DNA of 33,511 bases from Methylococcaceae bacterium UBA7658 (GCA_002483425.1 DLHW01000015.1:643-34153), one strand, 5' to 3'; positions 1 to 8,954 are shown, counted from the stretch's first letter. Notes: a model not told the origin generated them from the letters alone. Numbers and translations: made by a program.

Positions 1-1214
1 CGCGCGTCGATGTCGTCGTCCACGACGATGACGAACTTCGTGTACATGAACTGGCGCAGGAAGCTCCAGACACCGAACATCAGCCGCTTCGCATGCCCTG
101 GGTAGCTCTTGCGCAGCGAGATCACGGCCACGCGATAGCTGCAGCCTTCGGGCGGCAGATAGAAGTCGGCAATCTCCGGAAACTGCCTCTGCAGGATCGG
201 CACGAAGACCTCGTTGAGCGCCAGTCCGAGCACGGCCGGCTCATCCGGCGGCCGCCCCGTGTAGGTCGAGTGATAGATCGGCCGGTCGCGATGAGTGATG
301 CGATCGATCCGGAAGACCGGAAACCACTCCTGCTCGTTGTAATAGCCGGTGTGGTCGCCGAAAGGTCCTTCTTGCGCCGTTTCATCTGGATAGATAAACC
401 CCTCTAAAACAATTTCAGCACTGGCGGGTACCTGTAAATCGCTGAGCAGACATTGCGCAACTTCGGTTTTATTCCCGCGTAATAAACCGGCGAACCCGTA
501 CTCCGAGAGGGTATCCGGAACAGGGGTAACAGCGGCGAGAATCGTAGCCGGGTCGGCGCCTAAAGCCACGGCAACAGGGAAGGGGGTATTGGGATAAACT
601 TGCCGCCATTCTCTAAAATCTAAAGCGCCGCCCCGGTGAGTCAGCCAACGCATGATTACCTTGTTTTTCGAGATGACTTGTTGCCGGTAAATTCCCAGGT
701 TTTGACGGGCTTTATAAGGTCCTTTGGTAATGACTAACGGCCATGTGATCAGCGGTCCCGCATCGCCGGGCCAACATGTTTGGATGGGATAACGGCTTAA
801 ATCAATAGCTTCACCTTCCAGTACGATTTCCTGGCATACTGGCGAAGCGATAACTTTGGGCGTCATATTAAGTACTTGCTTGAAAACCGGGATTTTATCA
901 AAAGCATCTTTCATACCTTTTGGCGGTTCCGGCTCTTTCAAATAAGCCAGTAATTCGCCGATACCTCGTAACTCGCCGACATCTTTGGCGCCCATGCCCA
1001 TCGCTACGCGTTTAGCGGTGCCGAATAAGTTACAAAGAACCGGAATATTAGAGTTTTTGGGGTTTTCAAATAAGATAGCCGGACCGCCTTGCTTAAGAAC
1101 GCGGTCGCAAATTTCCGTCATTTCAAGATAAGGATCTATTTCAACGGTAACTCGTTTAAGTTCGCCGTGTTTTTCAAGCAGGGCGATAAAATCTCTTAAA
1201 TCCCTGTATTTCAC
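1..1214 (-). CDS. ubiD: UbiD, 4-hydroxy-3-polyprenylbenzoate decarboxylase (C-terminus cut by window edge)
   Basis: UbiD is the prenylated-FMN-dependent decarboxylase of the ubiquinone pathway; it removes the carboxylate from 3-polyprenyl-4-hydroxybenzoate. About 404 of an expected ~490 residues are present and the frame runs open off the left edge. Family signatures are visible: KYRDLRDFI at the N-terminus, PVLCNLFGT near residue 60, and EGPFGDHTGYY starting at residue 282, which includes conserved active-site acidic residues. The start chosen is GTG at 1214, which overlaps the TGA of upstream prlC as GTGA, so translation is probably coupled. The frame is unbroken, but codon use changes sharply near 360-390. 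To the right the codons are A/T-rich like the neighbours; to the left nearly every third base is G or C. The family call is certain; whether the left part belongs to this genome is doubtful. Confidence 0.93.
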   Translation of the reverse strand, partial: MKYRDLRDFIALLEKHGELKRVTVEIDPYLEMTEICDRVLKQGGPAILFENPKNSNIPVLCNLFGTAKRVAMGMGAKDVGELRGIGELLAYLKEPEPPKGMKDAFDKIPVFKQVLNMTPKVIASPVCQEIVLEGEAIDLSRYPIQTCWPGDAGPLITWPLVITKGPYKARQNLGIYRQQVISKNKVIMRWLTHRGGALDFREWRQVYPNTPFPVAVALGADPATILAAVTPVPDTLSEYGFAGLLRGNKTEVAQCLLSDLQVPASAEIVLEGFIYPDETAQEGPFGDHTGYYNEQEWFPVFRIDRITHRDRPIYHSTYTGRPPDEPAVLGLALNEVFVPILQRQFPEIADFYLPPEGCSYRVAVISLRKSYPGHAKRLMFGVWSFLRQFMYTKFVIVVDDDIDA

Positions 1215-3256
1215 GCCATTGCACCGATGCCATTGTGTTTAAGTAAAGCATCGATAGTCGGTTTACGGCCACGGAAGTTGACGTATAAGTCCATTGCATT
1301 TTGGCTGCCGCCGCGCTCTAAAATATTGGATAAGAACGCATCGCCCGCTTCTTGATTAAAAATACCTTTTTCTTCGAACAAGGAAAATGCATCGCTGGAC
1401 AAGACCTCGGCCCATTTGTAACTGTAGTATCCGGCGCCGTATCCGCCGGCGAATATGTGAGCAAATCCGTGCGCAAACCGGTTGAATTTTGGAGGTTGAA
1501 CCACTGCGACTTTGGATCTGACGTGTTCGAGGGTTTCATAGATTCTTCCACCGAGCGCCGGATCGTAATTAAGATGTATTTTGAAATCGAATAAACTGAA
1601 TTCGAGTTGTCTGACCATCATCATCCCAGCTTGAAAGTTTTTGGCGGCCAGCATTTTATTGAAAAGATGATCGGGCAATGGGGCGCCGGTTTGATAATGC
1701 CCGGACAGCATCGTCAGCGATTCTTTTTCCCAGCACCAATTTTCCATAAATTGGCTGGGCAATTCCACTGCATCCCATTCCACGCCATTAATGCCGGAAA
1801 CCCCTAAATAATCGATTTTTGTCAGCATGTGATGCAAACCGTGACCGAACTCATGGAACAGTGTGGTGACTTCGTCATGGGTCAGTAGAGCCGGTTCGTT
1901 TCCTGCGGGCGGCGTAAAATTACAGGTTAAGTAAGCAACCGGAATTTGTACGCCGCCGCCGGATCGTTTGCGGCCTACGCAATCGTCCATCCATGCGCCG
2001 CCGCGTTTTTTAGAGCGCGCGTACAGATCGAGATAAAAGCGGCCTCTCAGTTGACTGTCCCGGTCAAAAATTTCAAAAAATCGCACATCGGGATGCCAGC
2101 TATCGAACGATTCAAGTTCCGCGATATGTAAACCGTATAATTTTTTGACGACTTCGAATAAGCCCGGCAAAACTTTGGTTACCGGAAAATAGGTTTTGAC
2201 TTCTTCTTGCGAGAGCTGATAAAAATGCAGACGCATTTTTTCAGAATAATACCCTATGTCCCAGGTTTGCAATTCATCCATGCCGTAGTGTTCATGTGCG
2301 AAAGCGCGTAAATCAGCCATGTCTTTCCGCGCCTGCGGTAACGATTTTGCTGCTAAATCTTCCAAGAAATGCACCACGTCGGCCGGTTTTTCCGCCATTT
2401 TTGTTGTCAACGAAAGTTCGGCGTAATTGGTATAGCCCAAAAGCTGAGCTTTTTCATGACGAAGATTGAGAATTTTCTCCATGATTTCGGTGTTATCCCA
2501 TTTTCCTGCATAAGGCCCTTGACAGGAGGCCCGTGTCGAATAAGCTTCGTAGTGTTCTTGCCGCAGGTCACGGTTATCGGCAAAAGTCATAACGGCGTTA
2601 TAGGATGGAAATTGCAGGGTGATCATCCATCCGGTTTGTCCGGCGTTTTGCGCAGTTTGTTTAGCTTGAACCAGCGCGGAGGCGGGAAGCCCTTTTAAAT
2701 CGTCCGCACTATTAAATACCTTAGTCCAAGCATTGGTTGCGTCGAGCAAATTTTCTTCGTATTGGCTGGCCAATAAGGACAACTCTTGACCGATTTCTTT
2801 AAACCGCTGCTTTTTAAAGGCATCCAGACCGATACCCGATAATTTGAAATCTCGTAATGCGTTGCTGATGATTTTTTGTTGTGAAACCGATAAAGAAGCA
2901 TACTCAGGGCTATCGGCAATAAACCGGTAAGCTTGATACAAGCTCTCATTCTGACCCATTTCTGTGCCGTAGGCGCTCAATTTGGGCAAACAAGCATTGT
3001 AAGCATCTCTGAGTTCATCGCTGTTGACGACCGAATTCATGTGGCTGACTGGAGACCAGGCCTTACTCAACCGGTCATCCGCATTTTCAATGGGAGCTAT
3101 CAAATTTTCCCAGGAGTAGTTTTTGGTTGCGTTAAGCTTTTTTTCCACAACCGTCCGCGCTTGCGCTAACAATTCATCGATAGCAGGCTCGACATGTTCG
3201 GGTTTTATTTGAGAAAACACAGGAAGTATAGTGTCGGCTAACAAAGGGTTGTTCAT
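1211..3256 (-). CDS. prlC: Oligopeptidase A (M3 family zinc metallopeptidase)
   Basis: This is a cytosolic thimet-type (M3A) zinc peptidase that degrades short peptides, including cleaved signal peptides. The 681-residue length is normal for PrlC/OpdA. The zinc-binding helix HEFGH lies at residues 468-472, inside TLFHEFGHGLHHML. The C-terminal part carries the usual FAGGYGAGYYSYKWAEV substrate-side motif. The N-terminus MNNPLLADTILPVFSQIKPEHV matches the family pattern, supporting the ATG at 3256. Its stop overlaps the GTG start of ubiD by 4 bases. The 156-base gap to the upstream RDD gene probably holds its own promoter, but I see no convincing -35/-10. Confidence 0.97.
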   Translation of the reverse strand: MNNPLLADTILPVFSQIKPEHVEPAIDELLAQARTVVEKKLNATKNYSWENLIAPIENADDRLSKAWSPVSHMNSVVNSDELRDAYNACLPKLSAYGTEMGQNESLYQAYRFIADSPEYASLSVSQQKIISNALRDFKLSGIGLDAFKKQRFKEIGQELSLLASQYEENLLDATNAWTKVFNSADDLKGLPASALVQAKQTAQNAGQTGWMITLQFPSYNAVMTFADNRDLRQEHYEAYSTRASCQGPYAGKWDNTEIMEKILNLRHEKAQLLGYTNYAELSLTTKMAEKPADVVHFLEDLAAKSLPQARKDMADLRAFAHEHYGMDELQTWDIGYYSEKMRLHFYQLSQEEVKTYFPVTKVLPGLFEVVKKLYGLHIAELESFDSWHPDVRFFEIFDRDSQLRGRFYLDLYARSKKRGGAWMDDCVGRKRSGGGVQIPVAYLTCNFTPPAGNEPALLTHDEVTTLFHEFGHGLHHMLTKIDYLGVSGINGVEWDAVELPSQFMENWCWEKESLTMLSGHYQTGAPLPDHLFNKMLAAKNFQAGMMMVRQLEFSLFDFKIHLNYDPALGGRIYETLEHVRSKVAVVQPPKFNRFAHGFAHIFAGGYGAGYYSYKWAEVLSSDAFSLFEEKGIFNQEAGDAFLSNILERGGSQNAMDLYVNFRGRKPTIDALLKHNGIGAMA

Positions 3257-3412
3257 AAGTTAAGTCGGATACGAAATGAGAAGAAGCTTAGCTTCGGAGC
3301 AAGTTTATAATTTTAGTTAAGAATAATCCTTAACGGAATTAGCTTAACACCCAATCGTTATAGGGCAAGCATGTCAGCAATAGTTATTGCCAAACGGATT
3401 GAGCCGCCCGGT

Positions 3413-3832
3413 TCATGGTTTGTTCGAAGATTCGATATATAGCCCGGTTTTAGAGACGATGTCGTGCCAGCTCCGGCGGTTTTTATCGAACAGCAACCAT
3501 AAAAAGCCGAGTCCTAAAAAACTCCAGGAGACAATAGCGATTACATAACGAATGAAGGCTTGCCGCCATGTTACCGGTTGCCGGTTATCGGAGAGAAGCT
3601 TTATTTTCCACGCTTTTAAACCTAAGGTCTGGCCGCCGTGAACCCAAAACCAGCCGTAAAATGCATAACTTACCGACAAAAGATAAAGCGGATAAAGTAT
3701 CTGTCGGCTTTTGAATGCTTCGCCGCCGTTAAAAGGCAGCACGAGCGCCGTTGCGAGAAATAATAATGCCGTTAAGAGTAAAATGTCGTAAACCATCGCG
3801 CACAGAAGGCGCAAAAACCTTGGTTTCAGCAT
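3413..3832 (-). CDS. RDD family integral membrane protein
   Basis: This 139-residue protein has the RDD-family layout: an Arg-rich N-terminus (MLKPRFLRLLCAMVYDILLL), a first membrane helix near residues 10-32, a second near 50-70 (LYLLSVSYAFYGWFWVHG), the GLKAWKIKLLSDNRQPVTWRQA connector, and a third hydrophobic stretch around 90-112. The end, KNRRSWHDIVSKTGLYI, is the usual RDD tail (WHDxxxxT). Some RDD proteins have been linked to ion transport, but no substrate can be assigned here. A small membrane protein lies 43 bases upstream on the same strand and may be co-transcribed. Confidence 0.88.
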   Translation of the reverse strand: MLKPRFLRLLCAMVYDILLLTALLFLATALVLPFNGGEAFKSRQILYPLYLLSVSYAFYGWFWVHGGQTLGLKAWKIKLLSDNRQPVTWRQAFIRYVIAIVSWSFLGLGFLWLLFDKNRRSWHDIVSKTGLYIESSNKP

Positions 3833-3875
3833 TCCCGAAGCGAGCCGGTAAACAACCTTCTTGTCCGATCGGCGA

Positions 3876-4073
3876 TCAGTCTTTGAATAAAGCTAATTTT
3901 TGACCGAAATACATACACATAGCCATCAGAGCAATGAACATTACCAAAGAAAACAGAAACGGCGGTCTATGCAGCAAAAGAATAGCGAAATCGGCTACGA
4001 ATAAACTGGTCAAAAACGGCTGGTCGATTAAGGCGTTAATAATTTTTTTTAAGATAGCAATCCTGTCACTCAT
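3876..4073 (-). CDS. Small membrane protein of unknown function
   Basis: This 65-residue protein has a charged N-terminus (MSDRIAILKK) followed by two hydrophobic segments, near residues 18-33 (FLTSLFVADFAILLL) and 37-57 (PFLFSLVMFIALMAMCMYF), and a short charged end (LALFKD). It is predicted to be a two-helix inner-membrane protein. I do not recognise a family. It lies 43 bases upstream of the RDD gene in the same direction, and the region to its right is the divergent pcnB promoter region. The short length makes this less certain than its neighbours, but the hydrophobic pattern and placement support a real gene. Confidence 0.6.
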   Translation of the reverse strand: MSDRIAILKKIINALIDQPFLTSLFVADFAILLLHRPPFLFSLVMFIALMAMCMYFGQKLALFKD

Positions 4074-4268
4074 GTCGGCTTTTAATAAAATGGAGTTAAA
4101 AAATATTAGGAAAATAACCTATTTGGGTTTATGGCGGTCAACATAAAGCCAAATCTTTGTTAAAATCTACAAATCGATTTTACTATATTCAAAAGAATTC
4201 CGTAAGAAGAAAACCCGGCGATCTTAATAGTTCCGGCCGGCTGTGATTTTAACCAGAATAACAAAACC

Positions 4269-4285
4269 AAGGATATTAGGTCATT
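4269..4285 (+). promoter_or_regulatory. Ribosome binding site and non-canonical ATT start of pcnB
   Basis: AAGGA (4269-4273) sits 9 bases before ATT (4283-4285). An in-frame TAG at 4277-4279 limits any earlier start. The only codons between this stop and GTG 4349 that could initiate are ATT 4283 and ATC/CTT-type near-cognates. An ATT start would expose the gene to IF3 discrimination and keep PAP I low, as established for E. coli pcnB. The start itself is inferred. Confidence 0.65.
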
Positions 4286-5647
4286 TTAAACTTTTTTAAA
4301 AAACTTATCGGTTCTCCCAAAACCAAGGAAAAGCCGCAAGCGTCGCCGGTGCAAGTCTATCAGCGCTCCGAACACACTATTTCCCGCTCTAAAATCAGCG
4401 ATAATGCATTGAAAGTTCTTTATAAACTAAAAAAAGAAGGGTTCGATGCGTATTTAGTCGGCGGTTGCGTTAGGGACTTATTACTCGGACGCGAGCCGAA
4501 AGATTTCGACGTAGTGACGGATGCCGATCCCGATGAAATTAAAAAAATTTTCCGGAATTGCCGGTTGATCGGCAGACGATTCCGGTTGGCGCATGTCCAT
4601 TTCGGCAAGGAAGTGATTGAAGTTGCTACTTTTAGGGGCAAAGGCGATGAAGAAAACGATAAGCAAGTGCTGAATAAGGATGGCCGTTTACTTCGCGATA
4701 ATGTTTACGGGACGATTGAAGAGGATGTTTGGCGGCGTGATTTCACCGTCAATGCGTTGTACTACAACATTAAAGATTTTTCCGTGCTGGATTACGCCGG
4801 AGGCATGGCGGACCACAAAAACGGCATACTTCGCTTTATTGGCGATCCGGTCATCAGATGCAAGGAAGATCCGGTGCGTATGTTGCGGGCCGTTCGTTTT
4901 GCCGTCAAATTAGGTTTTAATATCGATCCGGACTGTCAGGCGGCCATTCATTCTCATGCCAGCGCTTTATCCAGTATTCCGCCCGCCCGTCTTCATGATG
5001 AAGCACTAAAGCTTTTTTTAACCGGAAACGCTGTGCAAACATTTGAAATGTTGAGACATTACGGGTTATTTCAAGTTCTATTTCCCGATACCGAAAAAAG
5101 TTTAGCCGAAGAAAATGAAGGCTTTCCTAAACTATTATTAATCAAGGCTTTAGAAAATTCCGATAATCGAATTGCCGAAGGGAAAACCGTGACGGTGTAT
5201 TTTTTGATGGCGGCGTTTTTGTGGGAGCCGGTTCAAATGCATGCTAGGAAAAAGCAGAAGGAAGGTGTTCCAGACTACATCGCATTTCAGGACGCCGCCA
5301 ATGAAATCATTGCCAGACAAATTAAAATAACGGCGATGCCGAGATATATTACGACAGCGATTAGAGAGCTTTGGAGTTTGCAGCCTAAATTTAACAGCCG
5401 CACCGGAGCAAAACCGGGGCGCTTGCTGGAACATCCCCGGTTTCGGGCGGCGTACGATTTTTTATTGTTACGGACGGAAACCGGCGGTATCGATCCGCAA
5501 CTCGCGGAATGGTGGACACGCTATCAAAACGTGGAAGAACATGAGCAGCGTAAAATGACTCAGCCGGGCCGGAATAGAAAAACCGGTTTGAAGCGTAATC
5601 AGCGTAGATCGGGGCAAAATAAGCCTAAATTACCGGATAACGGCTAA
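4283..5647 (+). CDS. pcnB: Poly(A) polymerase I, apparently initiated at ATT
   Basis: PAP I adds 3' poly(A) tails that promote RNA decay. The nucleotidyltransferase core is clear: VGGCVRDLLLGREPKDFDV with catalytic Asp-x-Asp at about residues 74 and 76, then GRRFRLAHVHFG, RRDFTVNALYY and REDPVRMLRAVRFA-like blocks. The basic tail (RKTGLKRNQRRSG) is typical. No ATG lies near the N-terminus. The first conventional start is GTG at 4349, which has no Shine-Dalgarno. ATT at 4283 is preceded by AAGGA at 4269-4273 with a 9-base spacer and gives (M)LNFFKKLIGSPK, similar in place and character to the N-terminus of E. coli PcnB, which is known to start at AUU. This start gives 454 residues. folK follows after 27 bases. 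Confidence 0.93.
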   Translation: MLNFFKKLIGSPKTKEKPQASPVQVYQRSEHTISRSKISDNALKVLYKLKKEGFDAYLVGGCVRDLLLGREPKDFDVVTDADPDEIKKIFRNCRLIGRRFRLAHVHFGKEVIEVATFRGKGDEENDKQVLNKDGRLLRDNVYGTIEEDVWRRDFTVNALYYNIKDFSVLDYAGGMADHKNGILRFIGDPVIRCKEDPVRMLRAVRFAVKLGFNIDPDCQAAIHSHASALSSIPPARLHDEALKLFLTGNAVQTFEMLRHYGLFQVLFPDTEKSLAEENEGFPKLLLIKALENSDNRIAEGKTVTVYFLMAAFLWEPVQMHARKKQKEGVPDYIAFQDAANEIIARQIKITAMPRYITTAIRELWSLQPKFNSRTGAKPGRLLEHPRFRAAYDFLLLRTETGGIDPQLAEWWTRYQNVEEHEQRKMTQPGRNRKTGLKRNQRRSGQNKPKLPDNG

Positions 5648-5674
5648 GGTTTCCAGGGCGCTCTTAATTTTATA

Positions 5675-6193
5675 ATGCATAACACTCTTCCTGAAACGAC
5701 AGTTTATATCGGGCTCGGCAGTAATTTAGCATCGCCGGTCGACCAAATAAAAGCCGCCCGGAACGCGATTAAAGCTATGGATACTATCGATGAACTCGCA
5801 TTTTCCAATCTCTATGTCAGTTCGCCCATGGGTCCGCAAAATCAGCCCGACTATGTCAACGCCGTGATGGCGATTAAAACAAGTTTGTCCCCCATGGAAC
5901 TCTTAAATGTACTGCAACGAATCGAATACAACCAAGGCCGGATTAGAGGCGATGAACGCTGGTGTGCGAGGACCATAGATTTGGATATTCTGCTTTTCGG
6001 TGGCGCCAGCATCCGCCTGCCCGAGTTGACAGTGCCGCATCCCGGTATTGCCGACCGTCCGTTTGTATTGCATCTGCTTAAAGAATGTGCGCCGCAAGAT
6101 TTGACTATTCCCGGCAAAGGCAAACTGGCCGATCTCATTTCTCAATGCCCCGCTACGGGCTTACGGCGGATAAACGACGATGGCCCAGCCTGA
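5675..6193 (+). CDS. folK: 2-amino-4-hydroxy-6-hydroxymethyldihydropteridine pyrophosphokinase (HPPK)
   Basis: HPPK transfers pyrophosphate from ATP to 6-hydroxymethyl-7,8-dihydropterin in folate synthesis. Its 172 residues match the usual length. Visible signatures are VYIGLGSNL at residues 10-18, the SSPMGPQNQPDYVNAV pterin-binding region, and RWCARTIDLDIL at 95-106, which holds the catalytic Arg and the Mg-binding Asp pair (D102, D104). VPHPGIADRPFVL follows. The gene lies 27 bases after pcnB and overlaps panB by 14 bases, so pcnB-folK-panB-panC is probably one transcription unit, a common order in gammaproteobacteria. Confidence 0.96.
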   Translation: MHNTLPETTVYIGLGSNLASPVDQIKAARNAIKAMDTIDELAFSNLYVSSPMGPQNQPDYVNAVMAIKTSLSPMELLNVLQRIEYNQGRIRGDERWCARTIDLDILLFGGASIRLPELTVPHPGIADRPFVLHLLKECAPQDLTIPGKGKLADLISQCPATGLRRINDDGPA

Positions 6194-6983
6194 ACATAAA
6201 GCTTTATCGATCCTCGACATTACGGCAATGAAAGCCGGAGGCGAAAAAATCGTGTGCCTGACCGCCTACGACGCCAGTTTTGCAGCCTTAATCGATCAAG
6301 CCGGTATCGACCTGATGCTGGTCGGCGATTCCTTGGGCATGGTTGTGCAAGGCCATCAAACGACTGTGCCGGTTACGCTCGAAAACATGGTGTACCACAC
6401 CCAGTGCGTCAGCCGGGCGCGACAACGCGCTTTTATCGTTGCCGATTTGCCCTTTATGACCTACCACAATCCGGTGTCTGCGCTGACCAATGCAGCGCAG
6501 TTGCTCCAGCAGGGCGGGGCCCAAATGGTCAAAGTGGAAGGTGGCCGGTTTGACTGTGTCAGCGCTATGGCGGGACAGGGCATTCCGGTGTGCGGTCATT
6601 TGGGATTGATGCCGCAATATATCCATCAATACGGCAGTTATAAAGTCCAAGGTAAAGAACCGGAAACCGCGCAGAAAATCAAGGAAGACGCTAATATGCT
6701 GCAAGAAGCCGGCGCCAAGTTATTGATATTGGAATGCGTACCTGCAACACTTGCCAAAGAAATCAGCCGCACACTCACTATCCCGGTGATCGGTATCGGA
6801 GCAGGGACGGATTGCGACGGTCAAGTGCTTGTCCTCTACGATATGCTGGATATTGCCATCAGCAAGCGGCCCCGTTTCTCTAAAAACTTCATGACCGGTA
6901 ACGGTAGCGTACAAGCGGCGCTTGAAGCTTATCGCCAAGCCGTTAAAAACGCCCGATTCCCGGCGCAAGAACACAGTTTTTGA
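6180..6983 (+). CDS. panB: Ketopantoate hydroxymethyltransferase
   Basis: PanB makes ketopantoate from 2-oxoisovalerate and 5,10-methylene-THF, the first committed step toward pantothenate and CoA. The 267 residues are normal for the family. Motifs seen are KIVCLTAYDASFA, LVGDSLGMVVQGH (metal-ligand Asp at about 50), VADLPFMTY, VKVEGG, GHLGLMPQ and LLILECVP with the catalytic Glu near 185, then IPVIGIGAG. It starts inside the end of folK (14-base overlap) and is followed by panC after 7 bases. The same one-carbon folate pool links it to folK. Confidence 0.97.
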   Translation: MAQPEHKALSILDITAMKAGGEKIVCLTAYDASFAALIDQAGIDLMLVGDSLGMVVQGHQTTVPVTLENMVYHTQCVSRARQRAFIVADLPFMTYHNPVSALTNAAQLLQQGGAQMVKVEGGRFDCVSAMAGQGIPVCGHLGLMPQYIHQYGSYKVQGKEPETAQKIKEDANMLQEAGAKLLILECVPATLAKEISRTLTIPVIGIGAGTDCDGQVLVLYDMLDIAISKRPRFSKNFMTGNGSVQAALEAYRQAVKNARFPAQEHSF

Positions 6984-6990
6984 AACAGCC

Positions 6991-7830
6991 GTGCAAACCG
7001 TTAAAACCGTAGCGGAACTCCGCGCCATCGTCAAAACCTGGCGTACCGAAGGCCGGTCGATTGCTTTCGTGCCGACGATGGGCAACTTACACGCCGGTCA
7101 TTTAAAGCTGGTCGAAGCGGCCCAAGTCTGGGCGGAGCGCACGGTCGTCAGTATTTTCGTTAACCCGGCCCAGTTTGGTCCCGGCGAGGATTACGAAAAC
7201 TACCCGCGCACCGAAGCGGAAGACCGGCAAAAACTTGCCGACGCCGGGGTCGATGCCTTGTTTTTACCGGAGGTTGCCGAAATGTATGGTGAAAATGTTA
7301 ACACCGTCATTACGGTTAAAGCCCTGGCCAATTTGCATTGCGGGCAATACCGGCCCGGCCATTTCGACGGTGTCGCCACTGTCGTCGGTAAATTGTTCAA
7401 TCTGGTGCAACCCGACGCCGCTTTTTTCGGCGAAAAAGACTACCAGCAATTAGCCATCATCCGCACGATGGCGCGGGATTTGAATATGCCGGTCGTCATT
7501 AAATCAGTGTCCACCGTGCGGGAGAGCGACGGCTTAGCCATGAGTTCCCGAAACGGCTATCTCACCCCGGAACAGCGCCAAATTGCGCCCAAACTTTATC
7601 AGACTTTATGCCAAGCCCGCGCCGGATTGCAAGCCGGACAAAAACCCTACGCATCGATCGAGCAAGAAGCTATCGTTAATTTGCAGAAAGCGGGCTTTCA
7701 AGTGGATTATTTCACGATCTGCCGGGCGTCCGATTTATTGCCGGCCGGCCAGGACGATCGGAATATGATCATCCTGGCGGCGGCAAAACTGGGTAACACC
7801 CGGTTAATCGACAATATCAGTGCGATATAG
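6991..7830 (+). CDS. panC: Pantothenate synthetase
   Basis: PanC condenses pantoate with beta-alanine, using ATP, to make pantothenate. The HIGH-like block FVPTMGNLHAGHLKL is near residues 26-40. FVNPAQFGPGEDYENYPR, HFDGVATVV, FFGEKDYQQL and the KMSKS-like STVRESDGLAMSSRN all follow in order. I place the start at GTG 6991, just after the panB stop, because it gives the usual N-terminus (M)QTVKTVAELR. An upstream TTG at 6922 in the same frame would add 23 atypical residues and overlap panB. No strong Shine-Dalgarno is visible, so coupling to panB is likely. panD is absent from the window. Confidence 0.95.
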   Translation: MQTVKTVAELRAIVKTWRTEGRSIAFVPTMGNLHAGHLKLVEAAQVWAERTVVSIFVNPAQFGPGEDYENYPRTEAEDRQKLADAGVDALFLPEVAEMYGENVNTVITVKALANLHCGQYRPGHFDGVATVVGKLFNLVQPDAAFFGEKDYQQLAIIRTMARDLNMPVVIKSVSTVRESDGLAMSSRNGYLTPEQRQIAPKLYQTLCQARAGLQAGQKPYASIEQEAIVNLQKAGFQVDYFTICRASDLLPAGQDDRNMIILAAAKLGNTRLIDNISAI

Positions 7831-7902
7831 CCCAAAAAACTCATAATGCGTCCGGCACATTTAGCTGCTTGATCTGGGCTATGGCAACGGCAGGATTGGA
7901 GA

Positions 7903-8716
7903 TTACGGTGTTACCGGTGTGGTTACCGTTAAATAATTATTCGCCGGAGCCGGGTCTGCAACGCCGCCACTGGTCACGCTTAATTTTTGGGTGACGCTGT
8001 TGCGGACGGCTTTGACTTCGGCGGTTAAAGTCATGCTTTGGCCGGGCTCTAACTGCAGCAATTCGCACAAGGTGATGGAAGCGTAGGGCTCGCACTTGCC
8101 TTGGCTGGGGGTCAAGGCCAGGACTCGGTCGTTGCTGATTAATTGCGTCAATTTGACAAAGCCAATCGTATCCGGTCCCTGATTAGCAATGTTAAACACA
8201 TAACTACCGGCGCCGCCTACGGTTAAGGAAGCCGGTTGTTGCACAGCAGTAACGGCCAAATCGCCTTGCAAGGCGGTATTGAGCCAGCGGTCGCGGACGA
8301 AGACATCGGAACGTTTATTGGTATCCCCTGCCAGCAGGTTACTGGCAGACGAGCTAAATGTTACCCAGCGACCATTGGCGCTTAGACTTGGTAAATTACT
8401 GTCCGAATTTCCTTGCGTCCCGTCCGAGGCGAGGCTGACCCGGCTGGTTTGATGGGTCAGGCGGTCGTGCAGGAAGACATCTGCAATTCCATTAGTATCC
8501 CCGGCCACCAGATTGCTGGCATAAGAAAAAAAACGCCACCCAACGGCCGTCGGCGCTCATCTTCGTGCCAGATGAACTGGCATCACCCTGTTTCCCATTC
8601 GAAGCGATGCTGATGCGGGTGGTTTCGCCCCGCTGTGCCCAGGCTTGGTTAATAGAAAAGCAGGCGAGAAGCATAAAGCCGCCAGCGGTTAATAAAATAA
8701 ATTTAGGGATTGACAT
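7903..8716 (-). pseudogene. Exported PD40/TolB-like repeat protein with CARDB/DUF11-like tail, frameshifted in a T8 tract
   Basis: The gene starts at ATG 8716 with a strong AGGAGGA ribosome site at 8723-8729. It encodes a signal peptide (MSIPKFILLTAGGFMLLACF, ending near AWAQ) and then repeats of the type RxSxASxGxQGxxxS...SADGRWVxFxSxASNLxAGDTN..DVFxxDR, typical of WD40-like PD40/TolB propeller blades. After the first half-blade the frame is lost at a run of eight T (minus strand, about 8525-8532). Removing one T restores ...WVAFFSYASNLVAGD and continues to the stop at 7903. The C-terminal part (LTVGGAGSYVFNIANQGPDTIGF...) looks like a DUF11/CARDB-type Ig fold. Only about two blades are present, so the protein would be short even if intact. 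It is either a pseudogene, a phase-variable gene or a sequencing error. Confidence 0.75.
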
Positions 8717-8954
8717 ATCAAATCCTCCTGAAAGTATTACGGTAACTGACGGCGGCAGCGCTTTACTCCGCCTTATTAGCAGCCGGTTACGGACTGCTCG
8801 AATCAATGAGGACCAATGGTTGTGATCGATTTTCATTTTTCATATTATTAATTGCAGTTCATTAACTTCACAACGTTTATCACCTTACACAGTTTCTTTA
8901 AAACCGTATTGATCTAAATCAACCAATCGTTGCAATTTTTTTCAGGATGAGAAT

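Noticed and set aside
93..407. Long plus-strand frame opposite ubiD
   Set aside because: It is the antisense of a high-GC stretch of ubiD; the minus-strand reading gives clear UbiD motifs (FVIVVDDDIDAR, GDHTGYYNEQEWFPVF).
3934..4146. 70-codon plus-strand frame before pcnB
   Set aside because: It overlaps antisense to the hydrophobic small protein at 3876-4073 and has no family features.
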